Of a stretch of DNA of 64,000 nucleotides, positions 22,197 to 32,879 are shown in pieces. Origin of the DNA: Typhlomys cinereus (Eukaryota > Chordata > Mammalia > Rodentia > Platacanthomyidae). The stretch lies in the NCBI GenBank assembly GCA_023101885.1, contig JALPQD010000076.1:3564897-3628896 (forward strand), read 5' to 3'. The position numbers were made by a program, and so were the translations under genes. The notes under the pieces were generated by a model. It saw only the letters and a list, made by a program, of their open reading frames with translations, searched no databases and was not told where the DNA came from. The first letter of the stretch is position 1; each line of letters starts with the position of its first letter.

Positions 22197-22486
22197 TTAG
22201 TTTATAGTTTGGGAGGCTGAAAGAACAATCACCATGACATCAGTTCTAACCAGGGCCTTCTTAACCGTCACTTCACTGTGGCTGACATCGTAGTGGCAGC
22301 GCAGAGAAAAAGAAGCAGTCGCATGGCAAAACAGGACTCTAGACCATTGGGCTGCTGCTAGAGGCTCTTGAAAGAACAATCCACCTCTTAAAGGTCCTAC
22401 TACCTTTTAACATTGTCACTCTAGAGACCAAGCTTCAACCTGTGCACCCTTGGGACACAAGGTGAAATTGTATCCAAACTGTGATA
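22197..22486 (-). repeat. MaLR/MLT1-like LTR fragment, antisense
   Basis: TTATAGTTTGGGAGGCTGAA, then CTCTTAAAGGTCCTACTACC, TTTTAACATTGTCACTCTAG and GGTGAAATTGTATCCAAACTG follow the antisense order of MST/MLT1-type LTRs. Strongly decayed. Confidence 0.55.
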
Positions 22487-24460
22487 TGGGTTCCTGGCCT
22501 TCAAAGTCTGTTCCCTTCTCACAATGAAAAATGTACTCACTCCACATCCAATACTGTAGTGTTCTCCAAATAGCAGAGAAAAGGATGGAAGAGGAGATAT
22601 TGGCTTGGGTAATCTATAGGAAAGAAAATATTGACTTAGCAATGCTCAAACAACATAGAGCAAGGGTATCATTTGGGTAGAGATGAACAAACCTGGGAGA
22701 TACTTGATGGTAATTATTTATTCCATTTTTGACCTTGCATTGACTTAAAATATAGACAGTGGAGGCAGTATAGCTTAGAGGGAAATCGGGAGCCCAGCTC
22801 TATCCCCATACCCACCCCCACCCCCACCTTCACCACCCCCACCCTCTCTACCCTTACTTCCTCTGTAAAGTCCTACCACTTCCTTATCCATCAAAGGACC
22901 TTCAAGAATTAGATGATCTTCTAGTCTCTCACAGCTTTAACAATTCTGAGCTCGTGTGTGTTTTGAGGCAACAGCTCAGTGCTTCGAAATTGCAAAACAT
23001 CCTGAGAAATCTTGTGAAAATGGGAACTTGTACTTTTCTAGGATCTGCACTTCCTGTTTTTATGCAGTTGGAGCTACCCAGGACTTGCGGTCTGGACAGG
23101 ACGACTTAGCTGCTGGGTGGGTGGGCAGGTTTCAACAGAGGAGGGTCTTGAGGCCCCCAGGGACGCAACTTGTTTAGGGCAATTGGTGACCTGGCTCCTG
23201 ATTCTCTGCTGACCCAGACAGTACAAGTGATGGCCGTGTGATTTCAATTCTCTCAGCAGCTGCTGAAAACTCCAGAACTGTGGTTCCACTTCATGGGCAG
23301 TGTAGGTTGAAGTGGGGCTTCAGGTCACTCCTTACACCACTTCTTGGCCAATATGACTTTCGTTGGCTCCCATGTCAGCCTTCTGTGGAGGCAGGAACAT
23401 GGAAAGAGCTTTAGTACAAAAGAAGCATCTCATCTACGAGTATTTCTTGGTTTGCTCTTTTCTGTTTTTTGTCTTGAGTCATTATCTATAAAATCTTTAA
23501 GCTGCTTCTCCCCTATCCAGCGAAGACTGCTTCAAAATGGCCCTTTTAGGAAAAAGACCAGCATTCCATTGCTCAAACTGTTAACCCTGCCTTGCTTAGC
23601 TTATCACGCAAGGCCCAGGAAATTTCCATCTTATTGTGGGAGGCATTGTAATAATGGGAAAAACTGTCTGAAACACGTTGGAGTATTTACTTGGATTATT
23701 TGGAAATTTCCAGCTTCTTGTACTGGACGGAAGGTTTTTGACCTTAGGATGGCAGCGTGAGGTGAGGCATGGCATGTTTTGTCAGCCAGGAGGGCTCACG
23801 ATTACTCTGCAGATGCTTGCTGCTGTTATTATTATTAATATTTTGTCGTGAAATTTCAAGTACAATCACTAAAAGCATGGGAAACAAATCCAACTTGGAA
23901 AAAAAAGAGAAAAACACCCGCAACTCTTAGCAAGGAAACTATATTCCTTGAATGGAAAACTCTTTAGTCTTTTATGTGTCTGCCTGTGGTCTGAAGAGAG
24001 AATTCTTCATGACATTCTGTCATTGAAAATCTATTATTTCTTTAAGAAATGATGCTAGGGAGGGCTTGATGTGTAAATTTTTGTACACTTAAACTTCAAG
24101 GACAATTTAGGGATAAACTTGTATGCCAGTTATTACAAGGTGCTTGAGGTTTAAAAATGATTTTCTTTTTCAGCCTGTTCACTTATTATTTTGAACACTC
24201 TGTGAATGCATTTGCAGTTTCACACATGAGGTTGTTCTCCCCACCTTTATCCTGTAGTCTAAACTGAAAGCAAAGGCTTGGTTCTAGTCTAAACCAGAAG
24301 CAAAGGCTTGGTTCACTCAAAGCTGTGCACTTTTATCTCTTGCTTCCCTGCCTCTGTTCCTCCTGCTAGCCAATGTGAAATATCCTTTTCCCCTGTTTGT
24401 CTGTCCTGTTAAGGTTTCTATCCAATAGCTCCAAGGGCTGATTTCTAAAGAAAAAGGTCT
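22487..24460. other. Unassigned 2-kb stretch
   Basis: No gene recognised. It holds a C-rich tract at about 22799-22850 and a 30-bp tandem duplication at 24255-24314. The longest frame (23344-23760 plus, 138 codons) has no domain, upstream signal or homology I recognise, so I do not call it a gene. Confidence 0.4.
24255..24314. repeat. 30-bp tandem duplication
   Basis: Two adjacent 30-bp units starting TAGTCTAAAC and ending AAAGGCTTGGTTC differ at three positions. A local duplication of single-copy DNA. Confidence 0.9.
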
Positions 24461-24461
24461 G

Positions 24462-24910
24462 TGTTGTAGTTACTCTACATTGTTGCTGATAAATTCATGA
24501 TCCAATGACTTATAGGGAACTAGTGATTTTATTCTGGCTTATGATAGTCCAGTTATAGTCCTTACTCCAGCTTGTCAGGAGAGTCCCCACCAACACTAGG
24601 GACCGAGGAAACTGGTCATATCCATATAACCACAGGACTGCTGAGAGAGGGACAATCCTCACTTACCAGACCAGATATCTAGCCAATAAACCAAAGGATG
24701 CCAATTTTCTCAACTTGTTCCCTCCATTTTATTCACCTGTTCAGGGACTGGCCCTATCTACTAAGGGCTGGATCTCCCCATCAACTAGACAGTCTCCTGC
24801 AGGCTTATTCACGGGCTAAGTCAAATAACTACTGTTTTTTTTTTACCAATATGCTCAGAGTTGAAACCTTCAACCATCAAGTTGACAGCTGTATCTAACT
24901 AACTATGATA
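24462..24910 (-). repeat. MaLR solo LTR (family A), antisense
   Basis: Starts TGTTGTAGTTACTC (complement of the LTR 3' end) and ends CTAACTATGATA. Inside are GTTGCTGATAAATTCATG, CAGTTATAGTCC, CACTTACCAGACCAG, CCATCAACTAGACAG and CATCAAGTTGACAGC, matching the provirus LTRs in reverse order. Flanking 5-mers GTCTG and ATCTG agree at four of five positions, a plausible decayed TSD. Confidence 0.82.
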
Positions 24911-26255
24911 ATCTGTGAATATCTGAGAAAAAGGAAACAGTGTTCCAGGAACCATGTGGATGGTTGAAAAAGAAGTTGGTCCATGGTAACCACATCGCTA
25001 TCTCTTTTTGTGTCAGTAAGTACTCTGATAAATAAAAGAAATTCAACAGATGCATTGTTTCTGGATTTCAATGTCTATGATAACATCTCTCTTGATAGTT
25101 TAGCAGCCTACAAGATAGTACAATTAGGGGGATTAGTAACTAGTTAAATGGTTGAAGCCAAAAATGACTGATTAATGGCCTTTGGCCTATGAAATTGCTT
25201 CCTGTGGAATGCCGCCAGGCATTTGTTCTTGGCTTTGTCTTAGAAAGAAAAAAAATGCATTAATGATGAATCATACAGGATGTATTTAGGTCACGCTGCA
25301 GTAGTGAAGGTATTCTCCTCTTTGTGTAATGGCTCTTCATTTAGTGATTCAGAACTGAAATGTTGCTTTCTTTTATGCCACCTCTCATCATTGTGAGGTG
25401 GTGAGGGCATGGATGGGGGTCCTTACTGTGTGTTATCCTTGCACTCATTATTTGGAACGTTACTGAGGTGGTAGGAGAAGAAAGGGCAAAGAGTTCTGTG
25501 TGGATGCTTGACCACACTAGCTTTCCAGGATGTGGCAGGAGAGTCATTCATGTGCCTGCGTGGAGGGAGCCCCACATGTTTGAGAAATCCTTAATCATAT
25601 CACATGTGATGGAGGCCAAAAGGAAAGCTAGCAATAGATGATGAAAAACTGGAAACTGAACAGTTTTAACCATAGAAATACTTGGAAAAGGTTCCAGACA
25701 CTTCTACTTATCATTTATATGACCTTGGGAAAAAAAATCACTGAACTTTCTACAATGTCAGAATTCAAGGTTGTCATGAGCTCCAGACATGGTATTGATG
25801 TTTCTGAACTTGGAATCAGCTTTCAGCATTGGTGCTTTATTCTTAGATGTAAAATTAGATTATAGAATCTTTATAATGGATGGCACTAGCTATAATTTTT
25901 TTTAAAAGTTAGCTACTTTTGTAACTGTATATTGTGTTTGCCTTATAGATCCTTGTCCATCTTTAAAGAACACTAAGACATGATGTGTCCACTTGCACTA
26001 GCGTTAGAAGGATAACCATCCACTCTGATTGGAGTGGAGTCCTGATCCACAGGAGAAAATCATGCCTGGTAATGCAAAACTGGTCAGTAACTCATGGCAG
26101 CTAAACCCTAGTGGAAGACTGAATGCTGTTTAGCTAAGCTGACATAGTGTCAAACTGCTTCCTAAAATATGCTTATATCTATTGACAAATACTACTCTAG
26201 CTTTAATCAGAGAAATGCCTTTTTTTCCAGGAAATGCAGAGATCCTGTGGCTTGT
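24911..26255. other. Unassigned sequence
   Basis: No repeat or coding region recognised; reading frames are under 80 codons. Confidence 0.4.
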
Positions 26256-26259
26256 AAAG

Positions 26260-26832
26260 GTACTGAGAAGAAGTAACAAATGAGTGTTTAGCCCTAAACA
26301 AGGCATTTATATTATACCCTCTAAGCCTCAGGGAATATTTCTGAAGAAGGGACAGAGAGAAGGTATGAGCCTAAAGCTGGGGAGAAGGGCTACTAATCGC
26401 CAGCTTCTGGGATAGCTACCACCATTGTAATCACAGAAGTCTCAGATAGAAGTTGTACTGGACCTACCAGGAATGTGGCCTTCAACAGTAGGCAAGGGTA
26501 GTGGAGGAGCCCTCACTGCTGCACTGTTTGCTACTGATAGATTCGGGAGGGTTAGAGTCATTGCCTTCAGTTATGTACCCACCAGACTCTAATGGATGGT
26601 TACAATGCAATGGTCACACAGACGGCCTGGGGTAAATTAAATGGGCCACAGAACAAAACCTGAAGTTCTGAGTCTGGAAAATGGACTGTTAGGGAAATGG
26701 GGGAAGGCTACTAGGGACGGGAGAGACACAAAAAGGTTCAGAGAGAGAGTAATTGGAATGCATGAAGTTGTCAAAGAACAAATTTAAAGTGAATACATAC
26801 AAGTAGAAATTAAATAAAAATTAAAAATCAAC
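26260..26832 (+). repeat. Possible old L1 (Lx-like) 3' UTR, sense
   Basis: The order of elements resembles old rodent L1 3' UTRs: AATATTTCTGAAGAAGGGAC, GGCCACAGAACAAAACC, a purine-rich GGGAAATGGGGGAAGGC, GTTCAGAGAGAGAGTAATTG, TCAAAGAACAAATTTAAAG and a terminal AAATAAAAATTAAAAATC. No ORF2 portion is attached. Tentative. Confidence 0.45.
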
Positions 26833-26899
26833 TTTACAAAGAAGAAAAGCTAATATGCCAGATCTCTTATAGTATGTCACTGTGATTTATTCAGTTTCA

Positions 26900-27046
26900 G
26901 AGGGGAGGGGGTGCACCATGGCAGGTATGTAGAGGTAAGAGGACAACATTCGGAAGTGGGTTCTCTCTTCCCACCTTGTGGGCTCCAAGAATTGAGCTCA
27001 GGTGTGTACAGGCCCACTATTTGACCCACTGGGTCACTAGGCCATC
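26900..27046 (-). repeat. B3-like SINE, antisense
   Basis: GCAGGTATGTAGAGGTAAGAG, GACAACATTCGGAAGTGGG, TCTCTTCCCACCTTGTGGG, CTCCAAGAATTGAGCTCAGG and the antisense head CACTGGGTCACTAGGCCATC match the B3 layout. L1-3 inserted right at its 5' end. Confidence 0.7.
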
Positions 27047-27060
27047 TTGCCATCCCTTTT
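27047..27060. repeat. TSD of L1-3, left copy
   Basis: TTGCCATCCCTTTT is repeated exactly at 28636-28649. Confidence 0.9.
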
Positions 27061-28635
27061 TTTTTTTTTTTACATTTTTTATTATTATGTCAGCTCATAC
27101 AAACTTAATAGGTACACCAGTTCCCTCCCTCCCTCCTCCTCCCCCCGAACCTCCTGCTCCCCCTTCCCTCACCCCTCCCTCCCCATCCCCCAGTGCCTCC
27201 CGCCCCAAATCCCAGAGAGTCCTTTCTTGTGCATGCCTGCTTCTCCTTTGAGCCCTCCTCTCTGATGATGTACAAGGACCCAGTGGCCATTCCTTGAACC
27301 CTTTCCCGTATTCCCCTTAAGTATAGGAACATTGCTGTGGCTGCCAATCCCTTGCCTCCAAGGATCTTGGTGCCTTTAGCAGATGCTAGACTTTGTGAGG
27401 TCAATAGTGTGTTGGACATTGCTCAGGGCATGCAAAGTCCAATTATGATTGCTTCGGCCCTAACTTGTGTGGAGTATCTTGCAAATCATTGCTCCTCCCA
27501 TCTTTTTGCTCTTACACTCTTACCGCCCCCTCTTCCGCAAATTTTCCTGAGCTTCAGGATGGGGAGAGATTAGGCTGGCATAGTTCTAGGTGGTTGATAT
27601 AGAGTCTCTGAAGTTCTGGATTGTGGTTTGTTGATTTTCTTTTGCAGTTTTGCTGCTCCTGCAATGCCCTTCACTCCATCCTGGTGGGCATTGTATGTCA
27701 CCCCCTGGCCAGAGACAAAAAGCTGTTAATCTAGAGTCTTGTTATAAGAGCACATTCAAAGGTAGATGTATTAAAAGTAGGAAACCACAATGAGGGACGG
27801 GTCTATCACCCATTTTCAAAATGGCTACTTTTTAATCTGCCAGACTATATGCCCTCCTCTTCTAGTGAGATCATACCCCCTCAGTAGTAAATGATCAGGA
27901 ACAAAAGTCTGTGAACTTAATCAGATGTCTCATTACTTATTTGAATCCTTGATGGAGGCCTGTTTTCTCTGCTGTAACATGGTCCCCTCTCTCCTTGTTT
28001 CTGGTGTGGCCCCCCTACCCCATCCCTCCTGTTCATAATCCTTGCAATTACTGTAGGTATTACAGAGATTTTTCTTTGAGTGTCTCTAGGTGGGCTGGGT
28101 GAGTTTGGTACTAGGAGCCACCTATTAGGGAGTACATACGGCGCTTAATTTTCTGGGTCTGGGATACTTCACTTAATATAATTGTTTCTAATGACATCCA
28201 TTTCCCGGCAAATTCCAGTAATTCATCATTTTTGATGGCTGAGTAGTACTCCATTGTATAGATGTACCACTGTTTCCTTATCCACTCGTCAACTGTAAGA
28301 CATTTGGGCTGATCCATGACTTTGCTATTGTAAACGGTACTGTTATGAACATGGTCGTGCTTGTGCTATCGAGGTGAATCTCTGCTGTATGGGGGGTTAT
28401 TCCCAAAAGTGGAATAGCAGGGTCATATGGCATTTCAATCTTTAATTTCTTTAAGAATCTCCAGACGGCTCACCAGAGTGGCTGTATGAGCCTGTATTCC
28501 CACCAGCAATGTAGAAGCGTTCCCCTCTCTCCACATCCTCTCCAGCATTTGTCGTTGTTAGTATTGTGGATTTTTACCATCCTGACCGGGGTGAGATGAT
28601 ATCTCAGGGAAGTTTTGATTTGCATTTCCCTGATA
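27061..28635 (-). mobile_element. L1-3: 5'-truncated LINE-1
   Basis: About 1.57 kb, flanked by a perfect 14-bp TSD and starting with a T-run (minus-strand poly-A). It contains the complete 3' UTR (27061-28110) and the last ~525 bp of ORF2. The target CCCTTTT/G suits the L1 endonuclease. 5' truncation is the commonest outcome of L1 insertion. Confidence 0.95.
28111..28635 (-). pseudogene. L1-3 ORF2 C-terminal fragment
   Basis: Encodes the end of ORF2p (DQPKCLTVDEWIRKQWYIYT, MEYYSAIKNDELLEFAGKWM), stopping at 28111-28113. The Cys-rich motif region lies upstream in altered frame. It has no endonuclease or RT domain and is a retrotransposed remnant. Confidence 0.85.
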
Positions 28636-28649
28636 TTGCCATCCCTTTT

Positions 28650-28982
28650 GTGGTAATCTTGTTAGATATTTTGTTTCCATATTTCCCTACTTTTGGCTAG
28701 TCTTTTCTTGTGCTCCTCACCTGCTGTCTCATCCTTCTATCTTCTGTATTTAGGTTGCTTAGCTCATGTCTGTCTTTTGCTCCCTTCATTAAGTTTTTTC
28801 ACTGCTGAACTGCAATTTTTTTTTTTTGGCCTCCAAAGCAGTTCCTACTTAGGCTCTACTTTTCACATGTAATCTCCATTATTTCCCTTCTTTTCACATG
28901 TAATCTCTGTTATCTCCCTTTTCCAAATAGTTTTTTTTAAAACTATGGCTTTAATTAGATCCTATACTCATATATTTTACAG
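28650..28982. other. Unassigned sequence with short duplication
   Basis: Pyrimidine-rich and not assigned to a family. Holds a T-run at about 28816-28827 and the duplication at 28860-28920. Confidence 0.4.
28860..28920. repeat. ~31-bp tandem duplication
   Basis: Two adjacent units beginning TTTTCACATGTAATCTC differ at a few positions (CCATTATTT versus TGTTATCT). Confidence 0.85.
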
Positions 28983-29205
28983 TTGGGCCAGCAAGAGAGC
29001 TGATTGGGTAGGGTACCTGCTTGCAAATCTGTCAAACTGAGTTCAATTCCCAGAAGTCCACATGGTGGAAGGAGAGAATTGACTTCCAAGAGTTCTCCTC
29101 TGATTTGTATTCCTTGACAAACATGTTTCTCTTTCTCTTTCTCTCTCTCTTTCTCTCTCTATTCTCTCTCAAGAAAATAAATAAAATATTTAAAAACAGC
29201 AGCAT
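28983..29205 (+). repeat. B2-like SINE with (CT)n and A-rich tail
   Basis: The tRNA-like head GGGCCAGCAAGAGAGCTGATTG...GTTCAATTCCCAGAAGTCC is followed by CACATGGTGGAAGGAGAG, a (CT)n tract at about 29129-29170 and a tail with AATAAATAAAATATTT. Unlike the (CA)n-tailed family, this is a second B2-like group. Confidence 0.72.
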
Positions 29206-29324
29206 GAAACACATACGATATCTTTGGTTTCCATTGTCTTGGAGTATTTATGCTTTAGAACACAGTTTCTAAGAGTCTTTCTTCTCATTGCAGTTTATGT
29301 TTTAGAATATTTTTATGTCCTCAG

Positions 29325-29490
29325 GCCATTCTGTATTGTGACTGAATACCTGACAGGAAACAATTTAAAGGAGATAGGCTTATTTGGGCTTACAGTTTAA
29401 GAAGGATATAGTCCATCATGGCTTGGCGGTAGGAACATGAGGCGGGTGGCTATCTTGCCTCTGCAGACAGGAAGCAGACACACGTGAAGA
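29325..29490 (-). repeat. MaLR-like LTR fragment, antisense
   Basis: TGTATTGTGACTGAATACCTG, GGCTTATTTGGGCTTACAG, GTCCATCATGGCTTGGCGG and GCAGACAGGAAGCAGACAC follow antisense MaLR LTR order, parallel to 14546-14700. Confidence 0.55.
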
Positions 29491-31000
29491 GAGGGAAGTG
29501 TGGAGATGGTTTTCCTGTAGCGGTGCAAATGCAGAAGAATCTCAGGTCAGCTCAGAGAGCTGACACAGTCCTGGGCCTAGAAGTGAAACCAGCCCAGATG
29601 TCTGCCGCCTGCCGTGGATTAAGGGGGATTATTCAATTTCGAATTGGAAACTGGAATGCTGTAATTTTTAAGGCTTTATGTTATTGCATGTACAATTTTT
29701 CTTACTTGATGGCATTTTCTCTGTTTATGTGGGTAATTTGGTAGGGAAGTTTTTAGAACGTTCTCTTGTTTTGTGGCCAGAAGTTCAAGGGCATTTCTTT
29801 ATTTCCCCAAGACCACGTTCCACATGTTCCAAAGACTTGCCTTCTGGAATTTCAGGCAACGGTTTGCAGATGGAAAGCTGTCAGCTTTCCAGCCTGGGTT
29901 CAAGATGGATCTCAGAAGTTGTTTAGGAAGCTAAGGTGACGCCTCTGAGTTAATGTTTGTAAAATGACATGCTGGGTCTCTGCAGCTCTTAGAACACTTG
30001 CAAAATCTAAGTATTCTAGAGGAACACAAATACACATTATATAGCAAACAAAGTTGAGGCAGATTATGCAGAATAGAAGCATTAACTTCCTCTACATGAT
30101 TTGACTTGTTTGGTACCAACAGAATCAGAGGATGCATGAGCAACAATCGCAGCACAGGGGCAAATCCCAGATTGTGCATGAGGCCAGCAGACCTGTCAGT
30201 ATCTCTTTTTGGTCCACACCTACTCTTCCAGAGGGTTGACCCCTGTCAGGAGTCTTACCTCTCAAGGAAGGAGAGTCCCGGATTGTTTCACGGATGGGAA
30301 AATAACTACCCATCTCTCTCTCATGGAGCTTTTTTTGGTGAATTTTCTTTATCACACATTAGAAAAGGTCCCTTTTCTACACTCCCAACACAATTGTGAG
30401 AACCTCAGGTGTTTTGCAATAAGCTTGGAACTCAAGCCCCTTCATCTTTATTAGAGTGGATTTGCAGTATCCATGAAAACTACCAGGAGCTCAGTGGGAA
30501 CCCCCCTATAACCTAAGACAAGGCCACAAAGTCAGCGCTGGCTCTTGGATTTGAAGTGATTTCATCTGGGTGCTGCTTGGGCTAAACCTAAAAGAACACA
30601 GCTCCTGTGTTCTCTGCCTCCCGGGGCTCTCACCCCATTGACTTTCCCCACACAGCCCCAGCTGCCCCAGCCTCTTCTCTGTCCTTCCTCAGCCATCTGT
30701 GTCCTCTTCTTGGCTCCTGAAAGATCTATGTCTTCAGAGTCCATTGTCTGCCCTCCATGACTCCTCTGTGGACCATTGACCTTCCGTGCCTTAAGTCCAC
30801 ACACCCATACTGCCCTTTAGGATGTCTACTTTTAGATCTCCTGAGAACAACTCAGCTTCACTTCTCTTGAGTTCTCTGTTTCTGCTACTAAGTTCCATAT
30901 CTTCTAACAGTCATCCTCTTGCCTCAATCTCCTCCAGGAATTGCCTGTGTATCCTTATATTTGTCTTCTCTTTGTCTTTTCTGTATTTGCAACATCTTTC
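29491..31000. other. Unassigned 1.5-kb stretch
   Basis: No family recognised. Overlapping frames of up to 97 codons on both strands show no domain or splice logic. 30600-30990 is pyrimidine-rich. Confidence 0.4.
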
Positions 31001-31002
31001 TG

Positions 31003-31003
31003 A

Positions 31004-31056
<53 letters not shown>

Positions 31057-31290
31057 CAAAGGGCACTGTGTGTCCCTATAGAGGACCAAGGATGACTTCG
31101 GGAATCATCCTGGATTGTTTCTACCTTCTTTTTTATTTCCCTCTGGGATATCACAGGTTCTGCCCACCAGGGCCAGAAGTGCAAGCCACCACCATTTCTA
31201 CCTGTCATTTTTGCATGAAACCTGGGATACTTGGGATCTGAGTTTGGGACACAGAGTCTTAACTCCTCAACCATTTCTCCAGTCCCCAGT
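31003..31290 (-). repeat. B2-like SINE with (CA)n tail, antisense
   Basis: A (TG)n tract at about 31007-31054, then CACTGTGTGTCCCTATAGAG, ATCATCCTGGATTGTTTC, CTGCCCACCAGGGCCAGAAG and the antisense head TTAACTCCTCAACCATTTCTC. Same family as 1060, 3899 and 16255. Its right end abuts a B4 SINE. Confidence 0.82.
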
Positions 31291-31292
31291 TT

Positions 31293-31508
31293 CCTTTTTT
31301 GAGATAGGGTCTCTCATTGGAATCTGGGCTTGCTAATTATGCTGGATTGGCCAGTAAGCCAAGTGGTCTGCTTGTCTCTGCCTCCCTATCCTTGAAGTTA
31401 TAGGTGTGGGTTACTACAGCTGATTTTTTTTATGTGCATGGTGGGATCAAAACCTGGGTCTCAGGTTTGTGTGCTTGTATGACAAGTATCTTACTATCTC
31501 TCTAGCCT
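31293..31508 (-). repeat. B4-type SINE, antisense
   Basis: GAGATAGGGTCTCTCATTGG, GGATTGGCCAGTAAGCCAAG, CTGCTTGTCTCTGCCTCCC, a B1-like middle and the antisense ID-like end CTTGTATGACAAGTATCTTAC. Moderately diverged, adjacent to the SINE on its left. Confidence 0.8.
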
Positions 31509-32617
31509 CTCATTTCTGCTTTTGTTTAAATCTGGAGAAGTATTTGTTTAAAAAACTTACTTAGAGGGTAAAATCTTTGTGGAACTACATCCAAACCTCT
31601 TTCCCAGTGCTGGAACTTAGAAACATGACTGACAACCTACCTAGTGCCCAGGCACTAGGGGCTCCCAGAGGCTGGTGTGGTCAGACCAGGTCAGTTGGCA
31701 CTTGGGATGATGCAATAAAGATATGCAGTCAGCGGTGGGAGACGCTCTGAGGGGACAAAGAAGGGAGATGCTGACACTCCATTTGAGGACCTCCATATGG
31801 AGTGTTGGCCAGTGGCGTGCATCCCACAGCCTTCAGCAACACCTGCGGTACACTCTCAGCCATGCTTCCAATGCCAAGGCTATCTTCTTCCTCACGCACA
31901 CAGGCTCCAATCCTGCTTGGCCTCTTCCGATTCATCTATTATCTCTATCATCTGTTGCTCCCCCTGGAAAGCTTCACTGAGTGATGACAGTTTCATTTTT
32001 CCTATTCTTTGGACATCTTAGCATGAGCCTGTGCTTATATTTAACTCCATCAACATGGCCAGAGGCTGTTGGCCAAAAAGAATATATTTGGCAGAATACA
32101 AATAAATCTTAAACAATGTCCACCCAGTCAAACTTCTGAGCTCTGCTTCCTTTGGAAACCTTCTCACTGGCATTCATTCCCTGCCTTGAGTCCTTGATTC
32201 CCTTCCCTGTTGGCTTTGCTGTTTGCCACATGCTGTTGTAATCATGAAAATAACCCTGAGGGGGCTGGGTGTGTCCTGCATCATGCTGCACAGTTTAACA
32301 TGTCAGATTTAGCTGCTATCCTGAGCCCAGTGGAGAGACTAGGTCTCATCTGTCAGTGAGTGAAGGAAGTAACCATCTCCCCCATCTTTTTCCCATCTCT
32401 TTCTCATCCCATGGAATCTGGCAGAACTGGGCACTAGGATGTGGGATGAGCTCATGGATGATGAATTCATGAAGGACACAAGGGAGGTTAGTGCATCTAA
32501 TCCAACCACTATTTTACAGATGACAGAATGGGAGAAAAGAGGGATTAAGGCAAAATATTCATGGTGTACAAAGAATGAATAGCAAGTTAGTCTGAAATCA
32601 GTTTGCCCAATGTCCTG
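31509..32617. other. Unassigned sequence
   Basis: No repeat family or gene recognised; reading frames are under 90 codons and overlap on both strands. Confidence 0.4.
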
Positions 32618-32637
32618 CCCAGTTGGTGAATTCTTTT
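32618..32637. repeat. TSD of L1-4, left copy
   Basis: CCCAGTTGGTGAATTCTTTT is repeated exactly at 38036-38055, a perfect 20-bp duplication. Confidence 0.95.
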
Positions 32638-32879
32638 TTTATTATTATTATTATTTTTGCTCATACAAACTTAACAGATACACCGGTCCCCTCCCTCCCT
32701 CCACCCCCCTCATTCACCTGCTCCCCCCTTCCCTCTTCTCTCCCTCCCCATCCCCCCAGTTCCCCCACCCCAATCCCAGAGAATCCTTCCCCATCCCTCC
32801 TGTTTATAATCTTTACAATTACTGTAGGTATTACAGAGATTTGTCTTTGAGTGTCTCTAAGTGGGTTAGGATCCACCTA

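Noticed and set aside
23344..23760. 138-codon plus-strand frame in unassigned DNA
   Set aside because: It has no recognisable domain, conserved motif or exon boundaries; this length is expected by chance in 64 kb over six frames.
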